A DNA stretch of 64,000 nt, from positions 8,884,916-8,948,915 of the forward strand of contig CM030835.1 of assembly GCA_018105865.1 (NCBI GenBank). Direction: 5' to 3'. The notes under the pieces are model-generated. The model worked only from the letters and a program-made list of their open reading frames with translations. It made no database searches and was not told the DNA's origin. This stretch comes from Metaphire vulgaris. Lineage: Eukaryota > Annelida > Clitellata > Crassiclitellata > Megascolecidae. The position numbers were made by a program, and so were the translations under genes. This document shows positions 1-13,300 of the stretch, piece after piece (the stretch's first letter is position 1; every line of letters begins with the position of its first letter).

Positions 1-186
1 CCTACTATTGTCTGGCTGATCATATATCTTTGCCAGTCTTAGGGCAGCCAGAGAGCCTCCCTGGGGCAGCGAACAAATCTTCGTGTTGTCGGATAGGTAT
101 CAAAAATCGCTAATCCGGGGCGCCGAGAATCGCTTCTTCCGGTGTTGAGAACTTGGAATTCAAGATTTTGTGTATTTTTGACAAAA
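1..186 (+). promoter_or_regulatory. Candidate 5' UTR/promoter of the RNF17/Qin gene
   Basis: Short region ahead of the inferred start codon. It has more CpG (60-215) than the introns that follow, including GGGGCGCCGAG. No TATA box or other named element is clear. The assignment depends wholly on exon 1 at 187 being right. Confidence 0.3.
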
Positions 187-1411
187 ATGCCTTTGTTTCC
201 GAAATGTCGTCGGTGCAATCTGAGCTTCGGCCTAAAAGGTTGAAACATTGAATGTTTATGTTGCCGCGTGTGGATGAAACGATCGTTTTGCTCGTTTATC
301 TGCATAAATAAATTAAATGAAATAATAGATGAGAGTTTCATATGATATCTTCCCCATAGTAGCCTGCCTCCCTGGACATTTCGCCTCCTCCTCCGTGTGA
401 CGATTCGCCCCAGGACGTTTCGCCCTCACCGAAGACGGTTGGCTCTCTCTGTTTCTGAAATCCTGAAAACTGATAATCTTACATCCGTTCTAAAACATCT
501 GTTTGGCTTGGCTATCTGCCATAGATTGCATCTACTGGTACCTCACTTCATTAACCCAAAGAGTACAAAATTCCTTGGAGTCATATGCAAAACTCCAAGA
601 TTCGAACATATAACTCCAGCTAGATAGTCCCTACATTGGCTTCCTATCAAATACCGAATTAATTATAAAATCTGTCTTTTAGTATTCAAAACCATGTTAT
701 ATAATGAACCCAATTACCTCAAGATGTGACTTATCCCTCGACCTACTAATCATTCCACTGGGTATTCGACAGGACCATCATTTGTTGTTCCTTATTCTCA
801 CACAGTCATTGGCACTAGTTGTTTCTCAGTGTGCGCCCCTAAGCTCTGGAATTCACTACCAACATCACTTTGCATAACTAACAACTTATCATCTTTCAGA
901 TCTGGCCTTAAAATACATCTGTTTGACTTGACTTATCCCCCTTAGATTGTCTCCCGCCGTTTTAGACTGATCTTCTGGCTTGACCTGGCTCTAACGCTAT
1001 TTGGATTTGGCGTGCCATCAGCTGATGCCCTGGGCATTATGATAGTGGCACTATAGAAGTTGATTGATTGATTAACCCACCACCACCACACTCGGTTCAG
1101 TGTGTATAGACTGAAGTCTCATTTTATTATCAGGCGACTCCAAAGTTGGGAGTTCCTCTGAGTAGAAATAGAATAGGCACCATAGAAGTTCAGTAGATGT
1201 TGGGACGGTCAGCCCGATGTGTCCGCCACAAACTAACAGAAGTACCACGATATCAGTGCACATTTGGTTACACGGCCATACATACACACACACACACAAA
1301 CACGCACACAGTTTTTGTAGCGTAATATCTATCACACATGCTCAAAAATCAACAATAAATATTATATTTTTAGACTTGGGCTGGGGACGCTGTACTAAAT
1401 GTGAAAAATCC

Positions 1412-1460
<49 letters not shown>

Positions 1461-1989
1461 GTGGCTAGGCGCTGTTCTAAACGCAGTGAAAAATCCACAA
1501 TATATATTATATTTTATTATATAGTAAAATTGTGCTATATCAATTTTGGGAATTGACTAGAAACACTTCGCTGCGCTGTCTCCATGGGCCTATATTTGGC
1601 TTCTACGGACTACTTTCAGCCAGCGGGGTGTCCGTCCTAACATCTACCAGAAGTCCTTCTAGACACAGTCTAGAAGTCCTTCTAGACACTTTTTGACACA
1701 ATTTGCAATGTGTAAAATTTGTGTGCTTTGAGGATGTGAGCAGTGTTCTTAATTAGTAATCATAATTTTTTGATATTTGCAGATTCATTTGGAAAACTAA
1801 ATGACCCAATGATAAATTTGTGCAGCAGTTTTAATAGTTGGTCATATTGGTATGAATTTTGCAGACTTGAAGAATCAACAGGCCAGTCATCTTCCATTGA
1901 TGTTGGACTGTGGTCATACGTTCTGTAGTGACTGCTTGTCCAGATTAGCAAGACAGCAACGGACCCACATTGCATGCCCTAAATGCCAT
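187..1989 (+). CDS. RNF17: RNF17/Qin exons 1-2: N-terminal RING finger
   Basis: Exon 1 (187-238) starts at an ATG with A at -3 and encodes MPLFPKCRRCNLSFGLK, giving the first zinc pair C-x2-C. It ends at AAAAG|GTTGAA in phase 1. Exon 2 (1865-1989) enters in phase 1 after TTTTGCAG and supplies the rest of the RING: DCGHTFCSDC and, 13 residues later, CPKC. Together these give a complete C3HC4-like ligand set. Exon 1 was found by requiring a CxxC and a phase-1 donor upstream, so it is inferred; the donor is only moderate. The 1.6-kb intron between the exons carries a LINE 3' end. Whether this RING is an active E3 ligase cannot be told from sequence. Confidence 0.72.
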
Positions 1990-4900
1990 GTAATCTTACA
2001 ATTATTCTTACTCTGTGCACTCATTGTTTCAGTTATTAAATTCATAGTTTCTTTGAAATGGGCTAACTTTTTGATGACATCATTTGCACAGTTGTATTAC
2101 TGAGTCCATTTGATACAGTTGTTACATTCGTAGGCATAAACCTCTTTTGGGCTGCTAGGCTCGAGGCCCCCCCCAACCCCACTTTTTGAGAAGCTAATCT
2201 AGGGATGGGGAAAGGTGTAATGGTTGGTCCCCACACTTTTTCATAGTAGTTTATGCTTATGGAACTTGCATTTACTGTGTGAAAATTACTTGATATTCTC
2301 CAGGAAGCCAGAACTTTAGGAACTTTATTGACAGGAGCTATTGGGCTAATTAAAAGTTTGTGAGTTTCTATATTTCTTGTAATTCGATGTTTTAATCTGT
2401 ATCTTATGCACAGAAATTGACAGCATTAACAGAAGACTCTTCAATAAATTCTCTGTGGCCCGACATTTATGTCAATGGTCTTCTGGCGTCTAACCGTTCT
2501 GGCTTACCATTGATGCCGTAAGCTTGTACAACTGTTAAATATTCTTATGTTTTATTTTTATAAATATTAATTATGTTGCATAAGAAGTAGACTTGGAATA
2601 ATGTTAGACAAAAAATGACAAATGCCTGGACTAACTGTTATATATACACATGTAACATGCATACATACAATGTCATACATGAATGTATGATGGCAGTTAG
2701 AATTTTGATGATAGCCAAAATAATAATAATAATAATAATCATGTAGTCTAATTGCTTATGCTTTCTAGAGCATCGAATGCCTATAATTTTATTGTTTTAC
2801 TTCAGCAGAGTCTGTTTTTCCTGAATTGTTCAAACTGGTTAAGACACAGTTTATTCTGTTGCTGGTATAAATTTGGTAACCATGCCTAGCATAGAGTAAG
2901 AACTGATCTGCGAGTTGTTGTATTTTATGAGTGCAATAGGGTCATGTGTACATAATTTATAATAGACGACAAGCATTGATATGGCATCTTTTTCTTCATG
3001 GCATCTTTTCTTCCTCGGGACTACAAGGTTACAAATTCTAATCTGATGGTGACCACTGGGTGTTTGGCATGTTACTTCATTTGCATTGCCTTACTATAGA
3101 AATGAACTAATTATAAGAAATTAGGGCTGTTTGTTGGAACTAATTAAGAGCTTTTGAATTTTAGACAGATGCAAGAGTTTTTGAAGGTTAACAGCCATTC
3201 AACTGTGTCAAAGCCTAAGCAGGGTCAGTTGCACAATGCTTTTATTTTCCTATTATGATTTAAACCCTGTGAAAATATTTTTGAAATTAATTAAGTTATA
3301 CAAATATTGTATTTTGTGTATTTTCTATCCAATGACACTTTTAATTAATACAGTAAAACATCCTTACAATGGACTTGTATGTAATGGTAATTTTCTCAGT
3401 AATTGAAGAGTTTCTTTTGTTCCATTCAAATATTGGTATAGACTTGCAGAAGAGGCATGCAACTGATAGCTGGCAGCATTTCAAGTTTGAATTCATTTAA
3501 AAGTTCTATCAAAGGATTATAGGCTGACTCTTAGCCATGCATTCTTCATGTTCTTGTGGTCTTGTTACATACAAATGCTTCACCATAGAGCATTTTGATT
3601 TATTTCTGATTAGGCATAAGATTATAATACTTGTGAATTTCAAATGTATTCATTGTGCAGACGTGGACTTTTATTTATTCTTTATGTGTGAAAAAAATCG
3701 ATGAATTTCTTAACCCTTAAACCATCGAAACCGTATACACTCAGTTACATTGCATATAGTTACAAAGTATCTGGAGTTTAATGGTTAACAATCATGAGGA
3801 TAATAAGGAGCATCTTTTTTGCATTTTCCCTTGCAGATTGCAATGTCTAATTGTAGGATAGATTTGCAAGTTGAGGTAATTTTTGTAGTTAATTGTGAAG
3901 AATGTGCCGTTAAAGCCGCAACCTGTCGATGCGTAAAATGTGATGTATTGTTATGTGGACAGTGCTACGTGAGGGTAAGTTAAGCGCCAATTGAATTGTG
4001 CTTGACTTTGTTCCATTTATAATTGTCTCATTTCCATCTGATATACCTAATTTAAAGCTATTATTTATATTTAAAATATTTCGTGCCTTAGCTATAGTTT
4101 TATTAAGCCAATATCTATATGTTGTCTTTCTTCCCAGGCAAAATCTTAAACCTTATGAAGAAATCCAGCCTAGTGAAACAGAGTGGAGTGACTGGAAAGA
4201 GTGCATGTTTTCAGTTATCTTGGAGATGTATTTATGAGGGTAGTTGCAAACTTGTGGTATTGACTGCCTGGTTGGAATTCCAAGGATTGGCTTAGGTGCA
4301 ACAGACATACTGATATATGACTAAATGTTTAGGAAGCTTTTGTCAGAGAAACAATGTCATATATGGCAGTGAAAGTTTTGTGATCAATGCATGCTCCTAT
4401 GCACTCTTCCAAATTTGCTTATTACCTATGTATGCTGGTTAAATTATGATACTACTCTTTGTCTTTGAGTGCAGTTTAATACGTGTGTTTGTGTGTCCTG
4501 CCTCTTCATTGTATTGTTTTGGTGTTTTGCTGGTATTTTGCTCAGAACATGTATTGTAATGTATGCTTGCAAATATTATACCATTCTAGGAACTTGTTTT
4601 ATCCTGAACCAGATCCTGACAAGCATATTTCTAATGTTTATTCATTTATGCAGAATTTAGAACTTTCTTAAACCAAGCCTTCATGTCTATTAGATCTAGT
4701 AAACATATTGATGGTTCTTGGCCTATTTTTTGATATGATGAAATATTTATGAGAACTTCTGTATGCATTGCATTTGTTCTTATTTAGTTTCATTGGATAG
4801 GTTTGTGCATTTAATGTGGCAATTTTTCGGGAAATATGCAGTGCTCGGAGGTCCTAAATATGCAGGGAAAATATGCGGAAATTTCAATTTATTCGCCTTA

Positions 4901-7322
4901 ATTTTTCATTTATGTGCCTATGCCTATTTCACCTTGCATATTTGAGGAAATTGCGCTTCACTTTTGTCTGTCTCTTTCTGCCCCGGTCATTTGTTTAGGT
5001 TGCAGATTTATATAAAATATATTATAAGTTATAGAAGTTTCGAGATTTTGACCCTCAAGTAATCTGAGAATGTTAAATTTTGGCCCTTGGCTGGAAAAGG
5101 TTGTGCACTCCTGCACTAGATTTTAAGCCCTGATCTGTGCTGGTTGTATTCACTATGAAATTCTTCCAATTATAGCTCTGCCATTCTTTGTCTGGGTTTA
5201 TTTCAGATCCACAGTGTTTCCAATGTTCTGAAGCAGCATCAAGCTGTGGCATACAATCCCAGAGCTGCTGAAATGTGAGTATTTTTAAGCCGTCACGATA
5301 ATATTGGAGCAGAAAAGTTTTGATGAATCGGCATGTCTAAAATGTATTTATTATTTGATTATCGCTATTGTGCTGCCGAAAATGGTGATTGGTTAGAAGG
5401 TGGTTTTGTATAAGCCAGACTTTGATGTATTTATTTTTGCTTCTACCTAATGAATTTTATAGACCAAGCAAATATAGAAATTGATTTGCTTGAATTTTTT
5501 AGCACTTATGGAAAAATAAGTTGCAAATGTGTTCAATGCATGAGCGTGTTAATGAGTATTACTGCAATGAAGAGGAATTGGCATTTTGTTCCGCATGTGT
5601 TGCTCAAGGTTTGCACAAAGATCATTCAGTGATGACCCTTGGAGACAAGGTTTGTAATTGATTTGTTACCGAAGTAATTAATTTCATATTGTTACAGTGT
5701 ACTCCACTTTGATGCACTTCGTTTAACAACAGGGTTAATTTTACTGCAGCATCATCAATAGTTCTGGTGTCATGATTTTCAGGAAAATTGACATCAGTTG
5801 CCTGCAGTGACATTGGTGGTCATTAACTGATACCAGTCACCCATGGTGATTCAGAGAGTTGCCACTCAACATTTGCTAATTAATGCCAATATATGTACAG
5901 TGCAGACCTGTCATGGTCCAACCCTCTGCAACGCCCCTCACCCTACTTTGCCCTACCCAGTTCATGTGTCGTGTGTAAAGGTAGCCGGTGTCTTATTTAA
6001 GAATTCGGTCAGCCTGCACTTCATTGCTATTAGCATATGCTGTACACAGACTAAAGTGAAAAGTTTTAATTTGATGGTGTCATCTTAGGCATACTGTGTA
6101 GTCTAATGTGGCTTCCTTTAAGATGTCTTAACTTTTAAAGCATCTATCATGGGCTGATAGAGTTGAAGTGTTAGATCGGTTGAAGATAAGGAAAAGGCCA
6201 AGTTGCTATTATATGAGCTATTGACCCACTACCTGCATATTGTACAGTGGTTATGCATGAAGTGCATCTTTAACTGTATAAATGTAGGCCAAATTTGCAT
6301 AGGTACAATCTCAGCCTATCTGCAATTTGACCTTCAACCTTGAGGCATTGCAGCTAGAAGTGTTGTACTGTACCATGCTACTACCATTTTAATACTGTTG
6401 ATGCTACAATGACTGCCTCCTCCACTGCAACTAGTACCACTGTTGCCACTCTTTATTCGATAGTATTCAAAGCTTTTTCCATGAGTTATTCTATAGTTGG
6501 CTTGTTTTAGTGAAAAAATATTTGTTGATGCATTTTTATTTAATTACATTGATTACTTCATCTTGTTTACATTGAATTATTTTGTCTGATTTTGATATCG
6601 TGCAAAACATTGTACACGTAGATGAAAGGTTCAGAATTCGGTTAGGGATGTGGCCGCAGAGTAAAAATTGAAATTACAATTTTTTTAACGCTCTAGTAAT
6701 TTTTTATAGAGCTATTGAATTGTATATATTTTTAAATGCATCCAAAGCATGTTTGGAAACTTATGAGGTTGTTGTTGAGATATTTGAAAATAATGACAAA
6801 TTTAATTCTTATATGACCATTTCAAATGAGGATGATTGTCAAAGGGCAGATTTGCTTTGTCAAAATTCTATAGGATAAAACTTTGGCTGTTGATTGCTGT
6901 TTTATTTCTGTAGGAGAAAAGTGATTCCGTTGATCTGGATGTGATTTTGGGAGAGGTTAAGAGTGTACTAAAACATTCGAAACAGTCATCCCAGGTATAT
7001 AGTCATAAAATCAGTTGGTAATTATTGATTAAATGAGTTGCAGATTAATAGAATTTTTTGATTTGATTTGATTTTAGTTATAATTTACTTTTCAATTGGA
7101 ATCTTTTGTTTTTTGTATTGAAAAAAGAAAATGTCAGTATGTTGAACATATGACAAGACAGAGAAAGACCACAAACTTCCTGGCTAAAGAACATCACGGA
7201 ATGGGCTTGTATGACAATATCAGAAGTTTATCGAGCTGCTCAAGACAACTTTGTGGTGACAGTTAACAAAACTGTCTCTGCCAGTGCCTGTGTGGCAGAG
7301 TGGCAGGATGATGATGATGATG

Positions 7323-7361
<39 letters not shown>

Positions 7362-10300
7362 GTTATATTGTATTAATTGTTAATTTTTATAGTTGTATTG
7401 CTGACTGATTCAATGTGTTGCATGTAGCTTTTGAGTTCCTTTGAAGCCGCTTGCCAATCACATGGAAGTAGACTTGTCGAGAAGCTGCAGGATCACTTCC
7501 TTCAACTCCATAGCTCATTGCAAGCACGGTTGGTTGCTTGTTGAAAATGAAAATAGTCATCGAAACTTAAATTTAGCAGATCTCTTTTGTTCTTTGAATG
7601 AATAAATAAATAAATAATAGATAGATAAATAATAAATTGCAACTCTAATGCTAAGCTGTATGCTTCTTTCTGTTCAAAGCACTTTCTTGGAAGTCAAATT
7701 ATTTTGATAGACCTTTCTGGAGAGAGTTTCTGTTCAGATTCAAATGTTAGGAGGATGGGTTGTATTGAAGTAATCAACTCAAAGTGCATGTTGAAGTATT
7801 CAGCCCAAAGTGCGCTAATGTGTTTGTGTAATTTTGTGTTAATGAAATACTTGAGATCGTCATTTGAGGTTTATGACGAAATTCTTGATTTAATTATTCT
7901 GACTTTTAACATTGAAAAGCTGTCTTTCTTTGAGCTCTGGTTCTCTTTTGGTGTTGGTTAACCCTATGACCTATGTGCTCCTGCAGAAAATTCCTGTTCT
8001 TTTGCTTGCCTGCTCTCTGTAGCCAGACTGAAATATTGGTTTTGCAGATCAACAGGTTAAAAAAGCTTTCATTAATACTATTGCAACTACAGTACTGTTA
8101 TTTATAGATCAAATTATTATACATAAGCAATGAATGAGTTGTTGGAATTAATTATTTTCTGCTGTTTGATAGGGAGAACAGCCTTATCAATGAGTTGATA
8201 AATTCGTTCCATGCAGACGTTGAGTCAGTTGCAGAAATGGTATGCACTTAAAACAGTTTTTATGCTTTGTTTTATTTTGCAGTTTCTGTATTTGACAAAA
8301 TGATCAGTGTTAATCTGTTTTCAGGTGATTAGTAGACTGCTATTTCGTGTAGCTCTGGTTAACAGTTTAATTTGTATTAATGCTAAAATAGTGTTTGATT
8401 AGATTTTTGAATGAATTATATTATTTTTGAATGAATCTGCTTGGTTTGTTTGCCTTCAGTTTGTTCCAATAGCTTGACTGCACATAGTGACAGAATGTGA
8501 TTGATTTTCATAAATTGTTATATGATCTGAAGATTTAACATAGTCATCTGATTTGAAATTTCAGAAGGAAGATTTGCATGAGAAAATGAAGAGAACTGAA
8601 GTGGTTATTCAAGGTGTGTTATGGCTTTAAAAAGTATTAGCATGCTTCAATTTAATTTTTAGAAATTATCTTCAAAAGTGCATCCATTATTCGTCAGTTT
8701 ACAGCTGTTGATGACATTTAAGAGTTTTGCTTTATTTAATTAATATCGCTTTTTATGAGTTACAAGTTTGATGCAGTCATTGTCCACTTTAAATAATTGA
8801 ATTCAAATTTTGGTTGCAGATGCCAAAAGTGTAATTGCTGGAACACACAAGCGTTTGGTCAGCTGCCAGTTGATGGACACCGTGAAAGAAATTGTTGACA
8901 GTCCTTGCCATGTAACTGTTGCAGGTTTTGGCAACCTAGAGATTCAGTACGTAGATTTTGCAGTCTGTAGTAGTCGTATGGTCCATTTTACCTGCTTCAT
9001 TTTGACTTTAATTATGCCAAATTAGCCAAATGCCAAATTGTGCCAAATGTAGCTTATCACCAAATGTATTGGCTGTCAAGCTTAATATGTGGGATTTTGG
9101 GTATTATGTGTCTTGTGTAACATTTAAATATTTATCTCAGTTATTAGTGATAGGCAGTGTTATTGTTATAAGCTTGCCCGGTATATATTCGATATTAAAA
9201 ACAGTTTGCTTCTTTAAGGTTCCATTGTGAAGATGATGCACTGCTTGACATGATAAGTTCACATGGTCGGTGGGATGGAAAGTTTGTAAAGGAAATCAAG
9301 TTTGACAAACTCTGTGATGTGCCTTCTAATGCCGAATTTGGTGATCACAATTTGCCTGAGGCGTCAAGCAGCGAAAGTAGCTGTAGTGATTTTTCTGCGA
9401 CTGGAAGTTGTGAGTCAAAAAAAGTTAAATTATTTCTGAGGATTTAGGACTGTTCTATAACACAAATGCAGGTTGATTAGAGCATTTAACCCTTGTGCCC
9501 TGGCAATCTGCATAGGCAGTTGTGTTATGGAGCTGAAATATCAGCTTTACATGGTCAAAGAGTTAATGCTGTATCCAATATCCAACTTGTGATCTTGCAA
9601 ACATTTCTTCAATTGTGTCAGAATGGGGGATCCAGACTGTTTTATATTAATCATGCCCAATGTTTTAAAGGTACTGTTTTTTTAGGCTGTAATTTCATCA
9701 GCTTCAGCTTGGTGAATTTAGTTTTCTGTAATTTAGCATCAATGATTATATTTTCAGCATGAAGGACATTCATTAGATGCTGTATTTTCTGTCTTGAATT
9801 TGAAAATATAGTTTGTGATTTTATTGGCTATTGTTATTATTATCATCTCTGTCTTTACCATGACAAAAAAGTAAGAGTTCAATACCTCGGAAAACCTCCA
9901 ATTCCTCATAAAATCATGCATTTGTCAACATGTTTTAGTTAATTGTTTCTTTATGATATAAATAAATTGTCATTTGCTGCCATAGGTTTTGTAAACCTGG
10001 TCCTACTGTGTGAAATGAACTGGCTTTTCTTTTTCTGCCATAGTAAAATTCTCTTTCTATATGGATTGAATCATTTCTATTTTGATATTGCATGCAGTCA
10101 ATTGCATATATAATTATATACCTCCTGTGCATTTGGTTCTACTATGCAGTTTACAATTGTACGATACAACTGTTTCTAGTCATTCACTTCTAATAAGTGC
10201 AAACAGGGTGATTCCAATTTCAGTATACTTTAAGAATTTGTTGTTATATATTTCAGGCGATCTAAATGGTACATCTCAAAATGGTGATCCGGACTCTGGA

Positions 10301-13300
10301 CCGGTTCATGACCCAAAACCTTTGCAGACAAACAATACCTCGGTGAAATCAAGTAATAAGTCTAAAACTGGGTCCAGATTTAAAAGTAAGGAGTGCAAAG
10401 TATATTCTTTCTCATTATGATGTAAGTCAAAAGTGAATGGTATATATGTACCCTACTGGCACTTAACCAGCCAATGATGGTTATTAAAATTTTTATGACG
10501 TGCTGTGCTTGCTTTAAGAAGGCTAGCTTTGGTTGACATTAGCCTGGCTTTATATATGAGATTTGATGTTGAGTTCATCTGTCAGAAAAAAACTACTTAG
10601 TAATGTCTTTTGTGCTCTATTTTCACACCTGCAAGTAATGTAAGGCAAGGCAATGTACCAAGGCATTTATGCCTTTATTTACTTCTTCTGGACAAGCACT
10701 AAGAAGAGTTGCTTTTCAAGTGCTTAAGAGTATAATGGTTTGGTTCTTGCATATATATCATGTTTCCATGAGACAGAGCATTACAGAGGTTTATACCAGC
10801 AACTGATGCAAAATCTTGTTGCTGGGGTAGTGCATGTTCATGGAACATGGAGCATATCCTGGGTGGTTGGATGGATGTGATGGACCTGAGATAGGGCTGA
10901 TCAGATATAGTAACTAGTGGAGGTTATATGGAGTATCATCTTAGTAATTTCAATATGTGGGCCCAGCAGACTTTTTTATGCCAGAATGCCAAAAGCATGT
11001 CAGATGTCTGCAACTAAGAGAGGACTTTTGAAATTGCCATCCTGAAAAGGTTTCCCATTCCTGACATTTGACCTGACATCTGACCTGACATCCCTTTAAT
11101 TAAATTTGTTGTTTATAAATTAAATTTGTCCCTTAAATTAGCTAAATATGCGATCGCTTATATAAAACATGTTTAATATAGTGCTGTCCTTTAATCACGA
11201 TTAACGTGTTAATCTGTTAATCGTGATTACTTTTTTTAATCGCGATTAAACAATTAATTGCATCATAATTAATCGTCTCATATTTCTCTAAAGAAACTTG
11301 TAAAAACTGAGCTTGAAAGTGATAACATCATGAGTTTTTGTTTAAAGTTGACTGAAATGGATGAAGCATGTGCTATATAATGTTATGCGTGGTCACATAA
11401 ATGCGTATAGGCCTACCAGTTGAAATTCTAAAAGTCTGTTCTGCAAAGTGGTGCATTGTTTATTTCAATTTAATTACTAATTCGGGACCAGAATAGCATT
11501 GCTAAAGAAAATGCGATTAATCGCGATTAATAATTTTAATTGCATGATTAATCGTGATTAAATAAATTAATCGTTGGGCAGCACTAGTTTAATGCGCTGC
11601 ATTTTCAGCATTTTTCTGCAAATGCAATTTCTGCACGAATTTGCGGCAATTTGATCCGCATTTTTAGTTATTTTCGTCACGTATACACTGTACAGCACTT
11701 TTTGATATTTTCACAATATTGCATAGATTTATAGGGGATCAGAGCCTGTCTGGATGATCTTTTTTGCTCATCAGCCCTTTTGCACTAAAAAACACTGCAA
11801 CTTTTGCAAATACGCGGTGCAGAAATGGGAAATTTTTATGCAGAAATGGGAAATTTCTGCATCCCCCCCCACATATTTAGGATCACTAGGTTCTGCATAT
11901 TCCCAAGAAATTACAGCATCAAACTCACAGCCCTATTTTATGCCACTTTAAGCTGTCTCTCATAGTTGCCAGCTTCATACTAGGATCCAAAATCCTAAAA
12001 AACATCACAATGGAGACAACGAGCGCATGTAGTGCAGGTCTTCGCGAACAACAAGGTTGTTGATTTTGACTTACTAGAAATATTTGTTAAGGTAGCTGAA
12101 TTCTTGTGTTTCTATAATACAGTATATAAGCTTTTCAGTGAATTAATTCATACGATTGGTTTTGCAACAGAAGCCATTGTGGCATATTAACCGAAATCAA
12201 TTTCCGATGTTTGTTTTTAGCACGCTCAGAGGTTATTCGCGTTTCGCATATTTACGATCCTTGCAATTTTTATGTCAACTTGAGTAAAGATGTTTCAACT
12301 TTGATGTCATTGTCCCGCAACATCAACAACCACTGCTCTTACGGTGGCAGGCTAGATGTGCCTAATACTCTGGTAGTTGGTGAGTATCACCAAGTAAATT
12401 AATTCAGGTAAATTAATTATACGCTTTTCTGTTTGTATTTTTATTTGCTTCAGGTTCCAGTTTTTCCTCTTGGAAAATGCTTGTGCTAAATGAATACAGT
12501 TTTTCACTTAGGATTTCAGTTTGCATGTAAATAGTGTAAATATTGGGAACAATGAATTCAATTGATTTGGACTATATTGGTTTAATTAATTAAGTTCACA
12601 AAGGTTTCGTAAAGGGATGTATTTTGTGACTTAATATGTTTGGTTATTTAAAAGAGTTTAGAATTCCTTGTTTGTTCTCTTGTGTGTATGAGCATTCACA
12701 CATGCAGGTACACTTGCATATTTGTACGATGATATTTACATGTCTGATTGTTGTCCTTTAGAAATCTAGAAACCTAACAGTTCATTTTGATGTTTTATAT
12801 TTAGGGAAATTTTGTGGTATTCTTGTTTCTTAGGTGATCAAGTTTTGGCGCAGTTTAGTCAGGATGGTCAGTGGTATCGTGCGCGGGTTGTCGAGATTTA
12901 TGAGAGGACCCCCGAGAGTCCACCACTCTACAGAGTTGTCTACACCGATTATGGCAATGCAGAATTAGTTGCATTAGAAAGGTATGTTTTAAATATATTG
13001 ACTCAGAATTTGTCTTCTGGCATTGCTGTACATAATTATCAAAGTAGAATTGCTTTTTATCTATTCTAGAAAAGTGTAGAGTTATCGTAAGAGTCAGTGG
13101 GTGTGCGGTTAATTCCTAATCTTGAGAATTATTTGATTCGATGTCTCAGGATTCGTAATACTCATCCAAAATTTCTGCAACCTCCTGTAATGGCCAAACG
13201 ATGTTCGCTGGTTGACATCGTTCCTCCTGGAGGTACTAAATGGTCAAACGAAGCGATTTCAGCATTCGCACGCGTTACTAAAGATAGACCAATGTTGCTC

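Noticed and set aside
39..341. 100-codon minus-strand frame over the start of the RNF17/Qin gene
   Set aside because: No family resemblance and it overlaps the inferred exon 1. It probably reflects chance in CpG-richer DNA.
1708..1722. MCKIC frame as the first RING zinc pair of the RNF17/Qin gene
   Set aside because: No canonical donor gives the needed phase without a stop or loss of the second Cys. The exon at 187-238 fits the phase and splice rules better.
3710..3788. Conserved regulatory element because of similarity to 18693-18771
   Set aside because: TTAA at both limits and inverted ends make a miniature transposon the simpler explanation.
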